The notes: generated by a model not told the origin, from the sequence alone. A stretch of DNA of 64,000 bases from Williamsia limnetica (GCF_003217475.1 NZ_QJSP01000004.1:341882-405881), one strand, 5' to 3'; counted from the first letter of the stretch, positions 43,472 through 52,185 are shown. Translations and numbers: made by a program.

Positions 43472-44269
43472 ATGATGAGCACACCTATTCAGATCGCAGT
43501 CCAGCTCCAACCGCAGCACTCGGCCGATTACGGCAACATTCGCGACGCGGTGCGTCGGTCCGAGGACATCGGGATCGACATCGCCTTCAACTGGGACCAC
43601 TTCTACCCGCTCTACGGCGATCCCGACGGGGCGCACTTCGAGTGCTGGACGATGCTCGCCGCGTGGGCGGAACAGACCTCGCGGATCCAGTTCGGTGCGC
43701 TGGTGACCTGCAACAGTTACCGCAATCCGGATCTGCTCGCGGACATGGCACGGACGGTCGATCACATCTCCGGCGGCCGACTCATCTTCGGGATCGGATC
43801 CGGCTGGTTCGAGAAGGACTACACCGAATACGGCTACGAGTTCGGTACCGCGGGCAAACGCCTCGATGCCCTTGGTGAGGCGCTGCCGCGGATCAAGAGT
43901 CGATTTGACGCCCTCAACCCGGCACCGACCCGTGAGATCCCGATCCTTATCGGCGGCGGCGGGGAGAAGAAGACCCTCAAGTACGTCGCCGAGCATGCCC
44001 ACATCTGGCATTCGTTCGTCGATGTGGAGACCTATCGCCACAAGTCGCAGGTCCTGGCCGACCACTGCGCGACGGTGGGCCGCGATCCGGGCGAGATCGT
44101 CCGATCCAGTGAACTGTCCCGCGAAGGCAATATCGACGACGCCGTGAAACTCGCCGACGCGCTCGTAGCCGAAGGTGTGACCCTGTTCACCGTTGCCGTG
44201 AACGGACCCGACTACGACCTCGATCTGGCCCGTGGCCTGTGCGAGTGGCGCGACCGCAGGAACGGCTGA
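43472..44269 (+). CDS. LLM-class oxidoreductase, probably F420-dependent
   Basis: The 265-residue protein opens IQIAVQLQPQHSADYGNIR and has FNWDHFYPLYG near 40-50, FGALVTCNSYRNPDLLADMARTVD near 74-97 and FGIGSGWFEKDY near 107-118, the standard LLM/F420 enzyme pattern. IPILIGGGGEKKTL holds the phosphate-binding loop. The substrate is unknown. The start is ATG 43472 or 43475; neither has a strong ribosome site. It is divergent from phoX across 122 bases that contain the PHO-box-like repeat, so it may share phosphate control (inference). Confidence 0.85.
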   Translation: MMSTPIQIAVQLQPQHSADYGNIRDAVRRSEDIGIDIAFNWDHFYPLYGDPDGAHFECWTMLAAWAEQTSRIQFGALVTCNSYRNPDLLADMARTVDHISGGRLIFGIGSGWFEKDYTEYGYEFGTAGKRLDALGEALPRIKSRFDALNPAPTREIPILIGGGGEKKTLKYVAEHAHIWHSFVDVETYRHKSQVLADHCATVGRDPGEIVRSSELSREGNIDDAVKLADALVAEGVTLFTVAVNGPDYDLDLARGLCEWRDRRNG

Positions 44270-44367
44270 GCCGCGTGCACCGGTGATGGCGGCCGCATCG
44301 CGGTGAATCTGGGCGATAATGGTCCCGGCGCAGGCGGCCGCACACTGACATGGGGAGGTGAGCTGCG

Positions 44368-45936
44368 ATGACCTACTGGTCCAACTCTCAGGGACGCCTG
44401 ATGAGCGAGCCCGAGTTCATCGCTGCCATCGCGGCGCTGCTGCAGTCCGCAGCGCCGCCGGGTGCGACCGGCGCGCGGGTTGCCTTCGGTTTTGCGGGGA
44501 CCGGCACGCGGTACGCCGTGACCTACTTCGGTCAGGTGCCGCAGTACCCCGTCCAGATTCCGCCGCAGACCCTCGAGCTGGCGAGGGATCTCCGGGTCGG
44601 CCGCTATCAGTCGGGTGGTGACGCCTGCCTTCTCATGGAGATCACCGTCGGCGTCGGGACTCCGGTGATCCGCTTCGATCACGGCGAGAACGGACCGATC
44701 GACCAGGGTCTGATCTTCCCGGCCGATGCGTACCGCGACGACCTGATGCGCTACCCACGGCGAGCGCCCGCGTGGTTGGTCGAATACGTCGGCGGGACAC
44801 CTCTGGCGCAATTGACGTCCGGGTCGTACTTCCCGTTCCCACCGGCGGCATCCGTCCCCACTCACGCCACGAACGGCCAGGCCGCGGTGGCCATCGCTCT
44901 CGACTTCATCCGGGTCCGCAACCTCGACTTCACCGGGCACAATCTGTATTCGCTGACAGCTCAACGCATCCAGGCCGGCTGGCGGGTCTTCACGCAGGCC
45001 CCCGTCGATCCTGCCAGGGCCGGTGGCCGGATGCGGTTGATCTTCCTGGTGGCCGACGACGGGGTCGTCGAGATGCCGTCATCCGCGATGACACCCGAGG
45101 CGAACGAACTGATGTTCACGCAGCGGACGTTCGAGCGGTCCAGGCTGCGCAATCAGATGCCGTCCGTCCTGACCCCCGCGCAATCCGGGCCGAATCCTGA
45201 GCAGTCCGGTGGTGGCGTCGGGGTGGCCACGAGGGGTCCGCAGGAGTCGACCCAGGATGTGCCCGGCGCCCGTGAGGCCCAGGTCGCGCGCGACAACATG
45301 TGGCGCGGCGTCGGTCAGATGTACGAGCAGCTGCTCCCGCCGCTCGCGGACAATGCCGAGTTGTGGCCGGGCGGCATGCGAGGCTACCGGGTGATCCGAC
45401 GTACCCGCACCACGCTGCTCGCGACCGATGGGCTGTCGGCTCCGAGTTTGATCGGAGGCGGAACCAGCGCCGCATTCGGACCGATCCCCGGCGGGTCGAT
45501 CCTGGGTGTGGGCGCCGAGTTCTTCGTGGAGACGATCGATCCCGAGCTGCGGGCCGACGAAAGTGCCCGCGAACATTGGTTGTTCAGCGTCCTGTCTGCC
45601 GTCGCCGCCCAGGGAGCTGCCGGAGGATCGGATTTTGTCGCCACCATCACCGGGTCACCGGACGCGGTCTACGTGGAGCTATCGGGCGTCACCGCCCCCA
45701 GGGAGTGGCTCGTCGGCAACACCATGGGTGTGCTGTTGAGCAACAAGGGCTGGGGTGCCCCGAGCGGCTTCGACACCCCCCTCGGGCGGGTGGCGCTGGT
45801 GTCGGTCACGGTGCTGCGGGCGAGCGAGTCGGTGACGACGTCCGCGTGGCCTGCGGCGGCGGGTGAGATCTTTCGGCAGTTGTCGGCGCGTCGGATCGGG
45901 CACTATTTTGATCCGGGCCGTGACGCGATCTACTGA
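44368..45936 (+). CDS. Large unassigned protein, possibly a multi-domain immunity-type protein
   Basis: The 522-residue soluble protein lacks signal or membrane segments. Residues about 10-150 form one region (FIAAIAALLQSA, then MEITVGVG and FDHGENGPIDQGL). Residues about 165-255 (AVAIALDFIRVRNLDFTGH, RLIFLVADDGVVEM) resemble the YrhB/Imm35 type. A Pro/Gln linker follows, and residues about 335-510 (TTLLATDGLSAP, GAEFFVETIDPE) resemble the SUFU-like immunity group. Such domains occur in immunity proteins of polymorphic toxins, but the similarity is by eye only. GGGAGG precedes the ATG. The coding end is repeated right after the stop. Confidence 0.55.
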   Translation: MTYWSNSQGRLMSEPEFIAAIAALLQSAAPPGATGARVAFGFAGTGTRYAVTYFGQVPQYPVQIPPQTLELARDLRVGRYQSGGDACLLMEITVGVGTPVIRFDHGENGPIDQGLIFPADAYRDDLMRYPRRAPAWLVEYVGGTPLAQLTSGSYFPFPPAASVPTHATNGQAAVAIALDFIRVRNLDFTGHNLYSLTAQRIQAGWRVFTQAPVDPARAGGRMRLIFLVADDGVVEMPSSAMTPEANELMFTQRTFERSRLRNQMPSVLTPAQSGPNPEQSGGGVGVATRGPQESTQDVPGAREAQVARDNMWRGVGQMYEQLLPPLADNAELWPGGMRGYRVIRRTRTTLLATDGLSAPSLIGGGTSAAFGPIPGGSILGVGAEFFVETIDPELRADESAREHWLFSVLSAVAAQGAAGGSDFVATITGSPDAVYVELSGVTAPREWLVGNTMGVLLSNKGWGAPSGFDTPLGRVALVSVTVLRASESVTTSAWPAAAGEIFRQLSARRIGHYFDPGRDAIY

Positions 45937-45993
45937 ATGTCGCCCCACTTGGTCAAACAGTTCAGCGATCCGGGACGCGACGCGATCTACTGA
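45937..45993 (+). pseudogene. Short repeat of the preceding gene's 3' end (18 codons)
   Basis: Directly after the stop at 45936 an ATG opens an 18-codon frame ending SDPGRDAIY, nearly the same as the preceding gene's end FDPGRDAIY. The 27 bases at 45910-45936 and 45967-45993 differ at only two positions. It is probably a remnant of a paralogue lost by recombination, or a local duplication, not a working gene. It overlaps the next gene's stop by 7 bases. Confidence 0.6.
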
Positions 45994-46883
45994 ACTTTCA
46001 GGGCCTCTCGTAGGGCTGCACACTGCTGGTCGAAGAAATCCCGTCCCACATCGGAGGGCATGATCGCGTCGAACCCGTGGAATGCGCCGGGTATCACCGT
46101 GAATGTCACCGCGACGCCGGCTTCTTCCAGGCGCTTCGCGTACACCTCGTCCTCTTCGCGGAACAGATCCAGCGATCCGACGCCGATCCACGCGGGTGGC
46201 AGACCGGAGACATCCGCGCGGCGTGCCGGAGCTACGTCCGCCGGGGCCGCGCTGCCGATGTAGGAGGACCAGCCGAATCGGTTGCTGGTCGCATCCCACA
46301 GGCGGTGCAGGGTGTTCGGGGTGGCGGTGCGGTCGTCCAGCATCGGGTAGACGAGCAATTGGAGTGCCGGTGTGATCTCACCGCGGTCGTGAGCGAAGGT
46401 GGCGACGGTGGCAGCCAGGCCACCCCCTGCGCTCGCACCACCGACGGCGATGCGCGCCGCGTCGACATCGCCTCTGGCGGCAAGCCACTGGAGCGCCGCA
46501 TAGCAGTCTTCGGCGGGGGTGGGGAACGGGAACTCGGGTGCGAGTCGATACTCCACAGACGCAACGGTCAGGCCGACGTCGTCCGCGAATCGTTGGCACA
46601 TCTTGTCGTCCTGGGCTGCAGTGCCGATCACATAGCCGCCGCCGTGAATCCACAGCAGCGCAGGTCCGGGCACGGCGGAGGGCACCCGGGGCCGGAACAC
46701 CCTGACGCTGACGCCGGGGACAACCTCGTGCACCTGAGCTCGTGAGCTACCTCGCACCAACCTGCTCAGGGTGCGCACCACCGGCAGCGTGCGCTTCGTG
46801 ATGAGGTGGCCGGGAATGAGCACGGACGCCGATCGGAGGTCCGGATGGAACTGCTTGCGGTCGCGGATGCGGGCGAAGATCAC
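45987..46883 (-). CDS. Alpha/beta hydrolase, hormone-sensitive-lipase (HSL) type esterase
   Basis: The 298-residue protein has the HSL oxyanion motif HGGG at 80-83, the nucleophile S151 in GGASAGG and the catalytic His in GAFHGFD near the C-terminus. YRLAPEFPFPTPAED is the typical family segment. It hydrolyses short-chain or bulky esters; the substrate is unknown. The start is GTG 46883 behind a leaderless-type -10 (TAGCAT). It sits at the edge of the catabolic island and could supply acids or alcohols to it (inference). Confidence 0.88.
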   Translation of the reverse strand: MIFARIRDRKQFHPDLRSASVLIPGHLITKRTLPVVRTLSRLVRGSSRAQVHEVVPGVSVRVFRPRVPSAVPGPALLWIHGGGYVIGTAAQDDKMCQRFADDVGLTVASVEYRLAPEFPFPTPAEDCYAALQWLAARGDVDAARIAVGGASAGGGLAATVATFAHDRGEITPALQLLVYPMLDDRTATPNTLHRLWDATSNRFGWSSYIGSAAPADVAPARRADVSGLPPAWIGVGSLDLFREEDEVYAKRLEEAGVAVTFTVIPGAFHGFDAIMPSDVGRDFFDQQCAALREALKVQ

Positions 46884-46889
46884 GTCCGG

Positions 46890-46895
46890 ATGCTA
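46890..46895 (-). promoter_or_regulatory. -10 element (TAGCAT) of the esterase gene
   Basis: On the minus strand TAGCAT is followed by CCGGAC and GTG 46883, a leaderless arrangement. Confidence 0.4.
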
Positions 46896-46923
46896 GCCGA
46901 CGGCCGCGCTCGGCGGGGCCGGA

Positions 46924-47964
46924 TCAGCGGGTGGGCACCACTACCGCCCGCCCGCGGATCTGGCCTGCATGGAGCCGCTCGTAGGCGTCGGGTGCAGCGT
47001 CCATCGCGAACTCCTCGACGGCGATCTCGATCGCACCGCGGCGGGCGAGTTCCACAACCTCGATCAGCTCCGCCCGGGTTCCCCAATTGACCACCCGCAC
47101 CGACACATCGAACGGCAGGGTCAGATAGCCGACAGGGACCGCGCCGGTGCTGACGCCGACCATCACGATCTGACCGGCGATGGCGACCGTCGACTGCGCA
47201 AGTGCGGCCGTCGGTTCGGCACCGACGAAATCGAAGACGACATCTGCACCGCGTGCGCCGGTGAGTTCCCGGATCCGCTCAGCCGCATCACCATCCGAGG
47301 CGAACGCGTGATCGGCTCCCAGTTCGAGGGCATGGGAGATGCTCGCCTGGTTGATGTCGACGGCGATGATGGTGGCCTGCGTCAGCGCCTTGAGCAGTTG
47401 CACTCCCACGTGACCGAGTCCGCCGACCCCGATCACGAGTGCGGTCGTTCCGGGGATCAAGGCAGGCAAAGACGGTTTGATCGCGTGATATGGCGTCAGT
47501 GCGGCATCGGTGAGTGAGACGCTGGGGATCGGATCGAGCTCGCCGAGCGGTACCAGATGCCGGACGTCGTCGACGATCATGTATTCGGCCATGGTGCCCG
47601 GTCGATGGATTCCGGGAGCGGAAATCCCGTGCACGCAGTTGTTTTCGCTACCCTGCGCGCACGAATGGCAGACGCCGCAGCCCCAGGGGCCGTAGACGAG
47701 CACCGAATCGCCGACCTCGACACCGGTGGTACCGGGTCCCAGTTCGGCGACCACTCCCGCCCCCTCGTGCCCGAGGGTGAGCGGGAGTGGCGCGAACACA
47801 TATTGATCGGCCGGGGTCGACATGATGAACTCGTCGGAATGACAGGCGCCGGAGGCGGTCATCTGCAACAGGACTTCACCGGCACCCGGGACCGGTCTGT
47901 CGATCTCCACGACCTCGGGGCGGGCCCCGAACTCGCGATACTGCAGCGCCCGCATCGTCGTCAT
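46924..47964 (-). CDS. Zinc-dependent alcohol dehydrogenase
   Basis: The 346-residue medium-chain dehydrogenase has catalytic zinc ligands C41 (GACHSDEF) and H66/E67 (GHEGAG), structural zinc cysteines C96, C99, C102 and C110, and the Rossmann loop GVGGLGHVG. It oxidises an alcohol with NAD(P). The ATG at 47964 begins one base after the stop of the Rieske oxygenase, so it is the last gene of that operon and may oxidise the oxygenase product or a related alcohol. Confidence 0.9.
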   Translation of the reverse strand: MTTMRALQYREFGARPEVVEIDRPVPGAGEVLLQMTASGACHSDEFIMSTPADQYVFAPLPLTLGHEGAGVVAELGPGTTGVEVGDSVLVYGPWGCGVCHSCAQGSENNCVHGISAPGIHRPGTMAEYMIVDDVRHLVPLGELDPIPSVSLTDAALTPYHAIKPSLPALIPGTTALVIGVGGLGHVGVQLLKALTQATIIAVDINQASISHALELGADHAFASDGDAAERIRELTGARGADVVFDFVGAEPTAALAQSTVAIAGQIVMVGVSTGAVPVGYLTLPFDVSVRVVNWGTRAELIEVVELARRGAIEIAVEEFAMDAAPDAYERLHAGQIRGRAVVVPTR

Positions 47965-47965
47965 G

Positions 47966-49360
47966 TCAGTCGTCGACTTCCTCGCCGATCCACTTCGCGA
48001 GCAGATGGTGGATGTGGCGGATCTTGACCTCCTGGTAGCGGGCCAGCGGAAGGGACTTCGATTGAGCCGACTTGAGCCCCTTGTGGACCTTCGGCATGTT
48101 GTACGCGTCTTGGTCGAACACCCGAGCCGAACTGCCCAGAACCGTTGCCTCCAGCCAGGACTGCTCCGGGTCGAGCCACTGAGTCTTGGCGGGCTTCGGC
48201 CGCTCGCCCTTGAAGGGGCCGAGCAGGTAGACATCCATGATCGACGTCTCGTGGTTGTCGCCGTTGGGCCGGAACCGGTAGACGATGCGCTGGTATGCGC
48301 CCCACGGATGGAAGTTCGGGAACACCGTGTAGTAGATGCTGTCCAGGGACTCGGCATCGGACATGTTGTCGGCCTTGACATCTCCGATGATGTCGCGCAG
48401 TCCTTCGCGGGCGAGCATGCCGGACATCTCGCGGGCCGTGACACCCTCGGGCAGGGTCACCATCGGGTCCTCGTCGATGCGAGCGTCGACCATCGAGTCG
48501 AACATCTCCTGCTCGGAGGGTACGAACTTGATGTGCGGGCTGGGTACACCGTTCGCGGTGATCCCACGGTTGAAGTTGCCCCAGCTGTCGTACTGGCTGT
48601 TCGAGTCGCCGGTGCCGACCACGCGCTGCGGGTGGGTGGTGATCACGTGGAAGGCCTCGGAGAAGGCCTCCTGGGCGATCTTCCAGTTCGCCTGGATGAC
48701 CTGGGCGACATGCGCCTGGATGTACCGGTCTTCCAGAGGCCAGGCCTCGAAATGCTTACCGAGATCGCCGAGGAAGCTGTCGAGCGACTCGGACGCGGGA
48801 TCCATGTTGATGAAGACGAACCCGCCCCAGGTGCCGACCTTGACCTGCGGCAGGTCCATCTTGCCCTGGTCGACCTGGGGAAAGTCCCAGGCGCAGGTCA
48901 TGGACTTCAGTGATCCGTCGAAGTTCCACGCGAAACCGTGGAAGGGACAACGGATCTCGTTACCTGCCGGACCGTCTTCTTCCCGAAGGGTGCGGCCGCG
49001 GTGCAGACAGGAGTTGTAGAACGCGCGAATGCTCATGTCCTTGCCACGGACGATGAGGATCGACTTCTCGCAGATCTCGTAGACCAGGGTGTCGCCGGGC
49101 TCGGGGATCTCTTCTTCACGGCACGCCATCTGCCAGACCTTGTACCAGACCCGGTCGCGCTCGAGCTCGTGGTACTTACGGCTGATGTAGCGGGACACCG
49201 GCACGAAGTTCTGGTCCTCGTACTTCTCGTACGACTCTTCGCGCAGGATGTCGGGCACGGGGTGCGTGTCGGTCTCCAGCAGACGCTGGTAGCCGGTGCC
49301 GTTGTCGATGAATCCTTCGTCACTGGTCTGCTCGGCCGGTCGTTCGTCGATGTTCGTCAC
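47966..49360 (-). CDS. Rieske non-heme iron oxygenase, large subunit
   Basis: The 464-residue protein has the Rieske [2Fe-2S] ligands C118, H120, C138 and H141 (CLHRGR, then CPFHGFAW) and a C-terminal mononuclear iron domain with NWKIAQEAFSEAFHVITTH: H238 and H243 as iron ligands and E235 at the position usually occupied by the bridging Asp. A Glu there is also seen in carnitine monooxygenase. It hydroxylates an aromatic or other substrate; no ferredoxin, reductase or beta subunit is nearby. GTG 49360 follows AAGGAGG and overlaps the small upstream gene by 4 bases. Confidence 0.9.
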   Translation of the reverse strand: MTNIDERPAEQTSDEGFIDNGTGYQRLLETDTHPVPDILREESYEKYEDQNFVPVSRYISRKYHELERDRVWYKVWQMACREEEIPEPGDTLVYEICEKSILIVRGKDMSIRAFYNSCLHRGRTLREEDGPAGNEIRCPFHGFAWNFDGSLKSMTCAWDFPQVDQGKMDLPQVKVGTWGGFVFINMDPASESLDSFLGDLGKHFEAWPLEDRYIQAHVAQVIQANWKIAQEAFSEAFHVITTHPQRVVGTGDSNSQYDSWGNFNRGITANGVPSPHIKFVPSEQEMFDSMVDARIDEDPMVTLPEGVTAREMSGMLAREGLRDIIGDVKADNMSDAESLDSIYYTVFPNFHPWGAYQRIVYRFRPNGDNHETSIMDVYLLGPFKGERPKPAKTQWLDPEQSWLEATVLGSSARVFDQDAYNMPKVHKGLKSAQSKSLPLARYQEVKIRHIHHLLAKWIGEEVDD

Positions 49361-49662
49361 AGTTTGCCTCCTTGTTCCAGGCTGACGGCGAGAGCATCTT
49401 GTGCCGCCTTGTCGGCCTGCATCTTCTCGAGCAGTTTGGCTGCGCCCATGAACCGACGGTTCTGGGTGATCGGGACGGGTTCGCGGGGGCCGAGTCCGAC
49501 CCACCGGGCCATCTCGGGATCGACCGCCTTCACCTCGCCGTGGAGGTAGCGACCCTCGGGGTCGAATGTTCCGGTCTTGCCGTCTTTCGTGGTGACGAGC
49601 ACGTTGTAGTCCTCGTCGAACTCGTAGATTGCGCGGCTCATCGGATGCTTGATCTGTCGCAT
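49357..49662 (-). CDS. Small 101-residue protein in the Rieske operon
   Basis: The 101-residue protein (MRQIKHPMSRAIYEFDED and so on) has no known domain that I recognise. It begins with a beta-rich part (NVLVTTKDGKTGTFDPEGRY), followed by HGEVKAVDPEMARWVGLG and a helical C-terminus. AAGGAG precedes ATG 49662, and its stop overlaps the oxygenase start (GTGA), so translation is coupled. It may help assemble or regulate the oxygenase; this is inference from the operon. Confidence 0.75.
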   Translation of the reverse strand: MRQIKHPMSRAIYEFDEDYNVLVTTKDGKTGTFDPEGRYLHGEVKAVDPEMARWVGLGPREPVPITQNRRFMGAAKLLEKMQADKAAQDALAVSLEQGGKL

Positions 49663-49772
49663 CGCGGTCTCCTTTGTCGGGGCTGCTGCCTTACTTGGCA
49701 CCGAATGCACTAACTGTAGCAGCGAAGGGTGATCGTGAGCACACTTTTCTTTACGTTCACTCCAATAACGTC

Positions 49773-50519
49773 TCAGCGTGTGTGCGCGGCCCATTCGAGG
49801 GACCCCGCAACCAGTTGCCGGTAGACCGGATCGGAGAGCGTGGGTGCCTTGTCCCCGGGTTGGAGGTAGGCGAGCCGGCTGCGGCCGGTGGTCTTGGTCC
49901 ACCCGACCAGTTGCGATCCGGCCCGGTGGTGCCAGCCTTCGCGTTCGTCCCGGCGGCCGGTCATCGCCAGCGCGGTGGACCAGTGCACCGCATCGCTCAT
50001 CTCGGCGTCTGTGCGCAGCAGTGGCGTGACGTCGTCTTCGAAGACCTCGCACAGGTACGTCTCGTCGACGAGGTCGAAGGTCGTGGGGAGTCCGGCGACG
50101 ATCGGATGCGCAGGATCGGCCACGGTGATCTGCTGCGGCACTGCGTGTCGGTATCCCGAGTCGGGGCAGCTCTCGCCCCGTACGACGCCGGGTCGGTACA
50201 GGTAGCGACCGCCGACGAACTCGGCCCAGCCGTCCCAGTTCGCCCAGGACGCGATGGCGTGATGCAGCACCACATAGCCGTGACCGGTGTCGGGTGCTGC
50301 GGCGACGGCCGCCCGCAGGGTTGCCGGGGGGTCGGCAGGCTCGGGCAGGGTGCCGGGCATGTCGTAGTGCAGGGACACATCGAATTCGGCCAGCTCGGCG
50401 GCCTCGAGGTCGGCGTCGGGATGCTCGAGCCAGGTGATCTCGCCGGGCAGCGAGCCCAGGAAATCGGTGAAGGCGTCGCGGTCGAACGAGTGTCCGCCGG
50501 TGAAGGCCGCTACACGCAT
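49773..50519 (-). CDS. ThuA-like protein
   Basis: The 248-residue protein fits the ThuA-like domain, a class-I glutamine-amidotransferase-like fold: VAAFTGGHSFDRDAF at the N-terminus, DVSLHYDM mid-N, GYVVLHHAIASWANWDGWAEF and HPIVAGLP. ThuA proteins are linked to sugar or glycoside metabolism, but the reaction is not settled. ATG 50519 has CGGAG upstream. It precedes the Rieske operon on the same strand with a 110-base gap. A second ThuA-like gene is at 55247-56035. Confidence 0.8.
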   Translation of the reverse strand: MRVAAFTGGHSFDRDAFTDFLGSLPGEITWLEHPDADLEAAELAEFDVSLHYDMPGTLPEPADPPATLRAAVAAAPDTGHGYVVLHHAIASWANWDGWAEFVGGRYLYRPGVVRGESCPDSGYRHAVPQQITVADPAHPIVAGLPTTFDLVDETYLCEVFEDDVTPLLRTDAEMSDAVHWSTALAMTGRRDEREGWHHRAGSQLVGWTKTTGRSRLAYLQPGDKAPTLSDPVYRQLVAGSLEWAAHTR

Positions 50520-50536
50520 GGCCACACTCCGTTTCT

Positions 50537-50570
50537 GAGTAAGTCAACTGGGGTTGCAGTCAAGTTACTC
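50537..50570. promoter_or_regulatory. 34-base inverted repeat before the thuA gene
   Basis: GAGTAAGTCAAC (50537-50548) and GTCAAGTTACTC (50559-50570) match as reverse complements at 9 of 12 positions, with perfect GAGTAA/TTACTC ends. The right arm holds CAAGTTACTCG, related to CAAGTAACTTG at 56854-56864. It is a probable operator between a TetR gene and the thuA gene. Confidence 0.5.
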
Positions 50571-50596
50571 GACCGGAATGGCCTCGTGGAGTCGGT

Positions 50597-51397
50597 TCAG
50601 CGACCTTCGATCATCTTGGAGCAGACATCTGTGGTGGCCGAACGCAGGCGCGGAACCGAGATGGTGGCGAGTGGACCGCCCTCGATGCGCAGTGGCTGGA
50701 TGGCGATCGTGGTGGCGATCATCGTCCGCACCCGCAGTGTCCGCGCCGCCTGTTGCGCTGCTGCCGAGCGTTTGTTGGCGGGCATCTCGTCGACGGGGAA
50801 GTAGTCGAAGGCTCGCCGGATGTGGCGATCCTCGTACTCCTTGGTGAGAAGTCGGGTTCCCGGGGTCGCACCTCCGGCCATCTGCAAGAACAGCATCCGG
50901 GCGGCATTCGGGTGAGCGGCCGTCCAATCCCAGACGGCCTCCACCACATCCTTGAACGACTGCGCGTCTCCGGTGACGTCATCCGGGCGAGCCGCTTGCG
51001 CCGCCGCGGAGCTGGCGTCCATGGCATAGCCCAGGGCGCTCTCGAACAGGTCTTCCTTGCTGGAGAAGTGGTAGTACACCGCTGTCGGAACCATGCCGGC
51101 TTCCTCGGCGATCTCCTGGATCGACGCCTCTGCGAACCCCTTCTTAGAGAAGACTCGCACGGCGGCCTTGACGATAAGGTGTCGCCGCGACGGCCGATGG
51201 GCCGATCCCTTGACCTGGACCGTTGGCTCGGCGGGGGCGTCCTCGACCTCCGGTTCGCGGTCGGCGGGGACCACCATCGCCGCCGGGATGTCGTCGGCGG
51301 CCGGGGACGAATCCCAGCCCCACTGCTCGGTGTCACCGCCCTCGGGGACGTCGAGCCGTGCAGTGTCGTCTTCTGCCTTGCTGTTTCGCCGTGGCAC
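50597..51397 (-). CDS. TetR-family regulator with long disordered N-terminus
   Basis: The 266-residue protein starts at GTG 51397 behind GGAGGA. Residues 1-65 are acidic and Pro-rich, unusual for a TetR protein. The helix-turn-helix follows (AHRPSRRHLIVKAAVRVFSKK, then IQEIAEEAGMVPTAVYYHF). The rest is a ligand domain. The AHRPSRR lead-in is shared with the divergent TetR at 51538, so the two are paralogues. Its stop lies 77 bases before the thuA start, making it the likely regulator of the thuA-Rieske genes. Confidence 0.83.
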   Translation of the reverse strand: MPRRNSKAEDDTARLDVPEGGDTEQWGWDSSPAADDIPAAMVVPADREPEVEDAPAEPTVQVKGSAHRPSRRHLIVKAAVRVFSKKGFAEASIQEIAEEAGMVPTAVYYHFSSKEDLFESALGYAMDASSAAAQAARPDDVTGDAQSFKDVVEAVWDWTAAHPNAARMLFLQMAGGATPGTRLLTKEYEDRHIRRAFDYFPVDEMPANKRSAAAQQAARTLRVRTMIATTIAIQPLRIEGGPLATISVPRLRSATTDVCSKMIEGR

Positions 51398-51482
51398 AGC
51401 GGTCCTCCTCCACCTGCGGATCACTGAATTGCCCCCAAGCTACTCCCAGACCGGGGCCGCGGCGTCCGCAGGCCGCGCCGTG

Positions 51483-51516
51483 GGGTGTCATGATCCCGGC
51501 TCCGGGTGTCATGATC
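51483..51516. promoter_or_regulatory. Two 13-bp direct repeats between divergent TetR genes
   Basis: GGGTGTCATGATC occurs at 51483-51495 and 51504-51516, 21 bp apart, so both copies face the same side of the helix. Each contains the TCATGA palindrome. The block sits just before the TetR start at 51538 and is a likely binding site for one or both TetR proteins. Confidence 0.55.
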
Positions 51517-51537
51517 TAGCCCATGGGAGGTAAAGGA

Positions 51538-52185
51538 GTGACGTCAGGACAGGTCGGTGCCGGCCGAAAAGCCGCCGCGAGCACGCCGACGACCAAGGGT
51601 GCCAAGCGGGCAGCGCACCGGCCTTCTCGTCGCGAGGTGGTGGTCGAGGCAGCCATGCACCTCTACTCGGTCCGCTCGATCGAGGACGTGACGGTGGCCG
51701 ACATAGCCGCCGAAGCGCACATGACCTCCGCGGCGGTGTACTACCACTATCCGTCGAAGGACGAAGTCCTGCTCGGTGGCCTGCGGCTGTATGCGACGGG
51801 GCTGCTCGACGAGTTTCGGGCACAGTTGCTGGCCAACCCGCAGGCACCGCTCGGCGACATCATCGTGCGGATCCTGGAGTGGACCGACCAGCACCGCCCG
51901 GCCTCGCTGGTGTTCTTCGTCCGGTCACCGGGCTGGAGCCTGTCGATCGAGGCGCTGCGCCGCGAGGTGCGGCTGGACATGCTCAACCTTTTCTCCGCCG
52001 AGCTTCGGGTACGCAACGGCATCGCCACGAAGGCGAAGCAGGCTGCTGCGGCGACCGCGCTGTCGAGTCTGCTCGAGGTGTCGGTGTCGTCGTGGCTGAC
52101 CGAGGACGCCACGTTGGCCAATCTGGGGCGCCGGCGCTTCTCTGACGAGGTTCGCGAGCTGGCCGCCGACATCGCGAGTGTGTGA
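51538..52185 (+). CDS. TetR-family regulator
   Basis: The 215-residue protein has a short Ala/Thr-rich leader, then AHRPSRREVVVEAAMHLYS and VADIAAEAHMTSAAVYYHYPS, a TetR helix-turn-helix closely like that of the divergent TetR gene. GTG 51538 follows GGGAGG (51525-51530) at good spacing; in-frame ATG 51523 would put that ribosome site inside the gene. It probably regulates genes of the catabolic island. The downstream intergenic region 52186-52293 holds no clear promoter motif. Confidence 0.83.
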   Translation: MTSGQVGAGRKAAASTPTTKGAKRAAHRPSRREVVVEAAMHLYSVRSIEDVTVADIAAEAHMTSAAVYYHYPSKDEVLLGGLRLYATGLLDEFRAQLLANPQAPLGDIIVRILEWTDQHRPASLVFFVRSPGWSLSIEALRREVRLDMLNLFSAELRVRNGIATKAKQAAAATALSSLLEVSVSSWLTEDATLANLGRRRFSDEVRELAADIASV

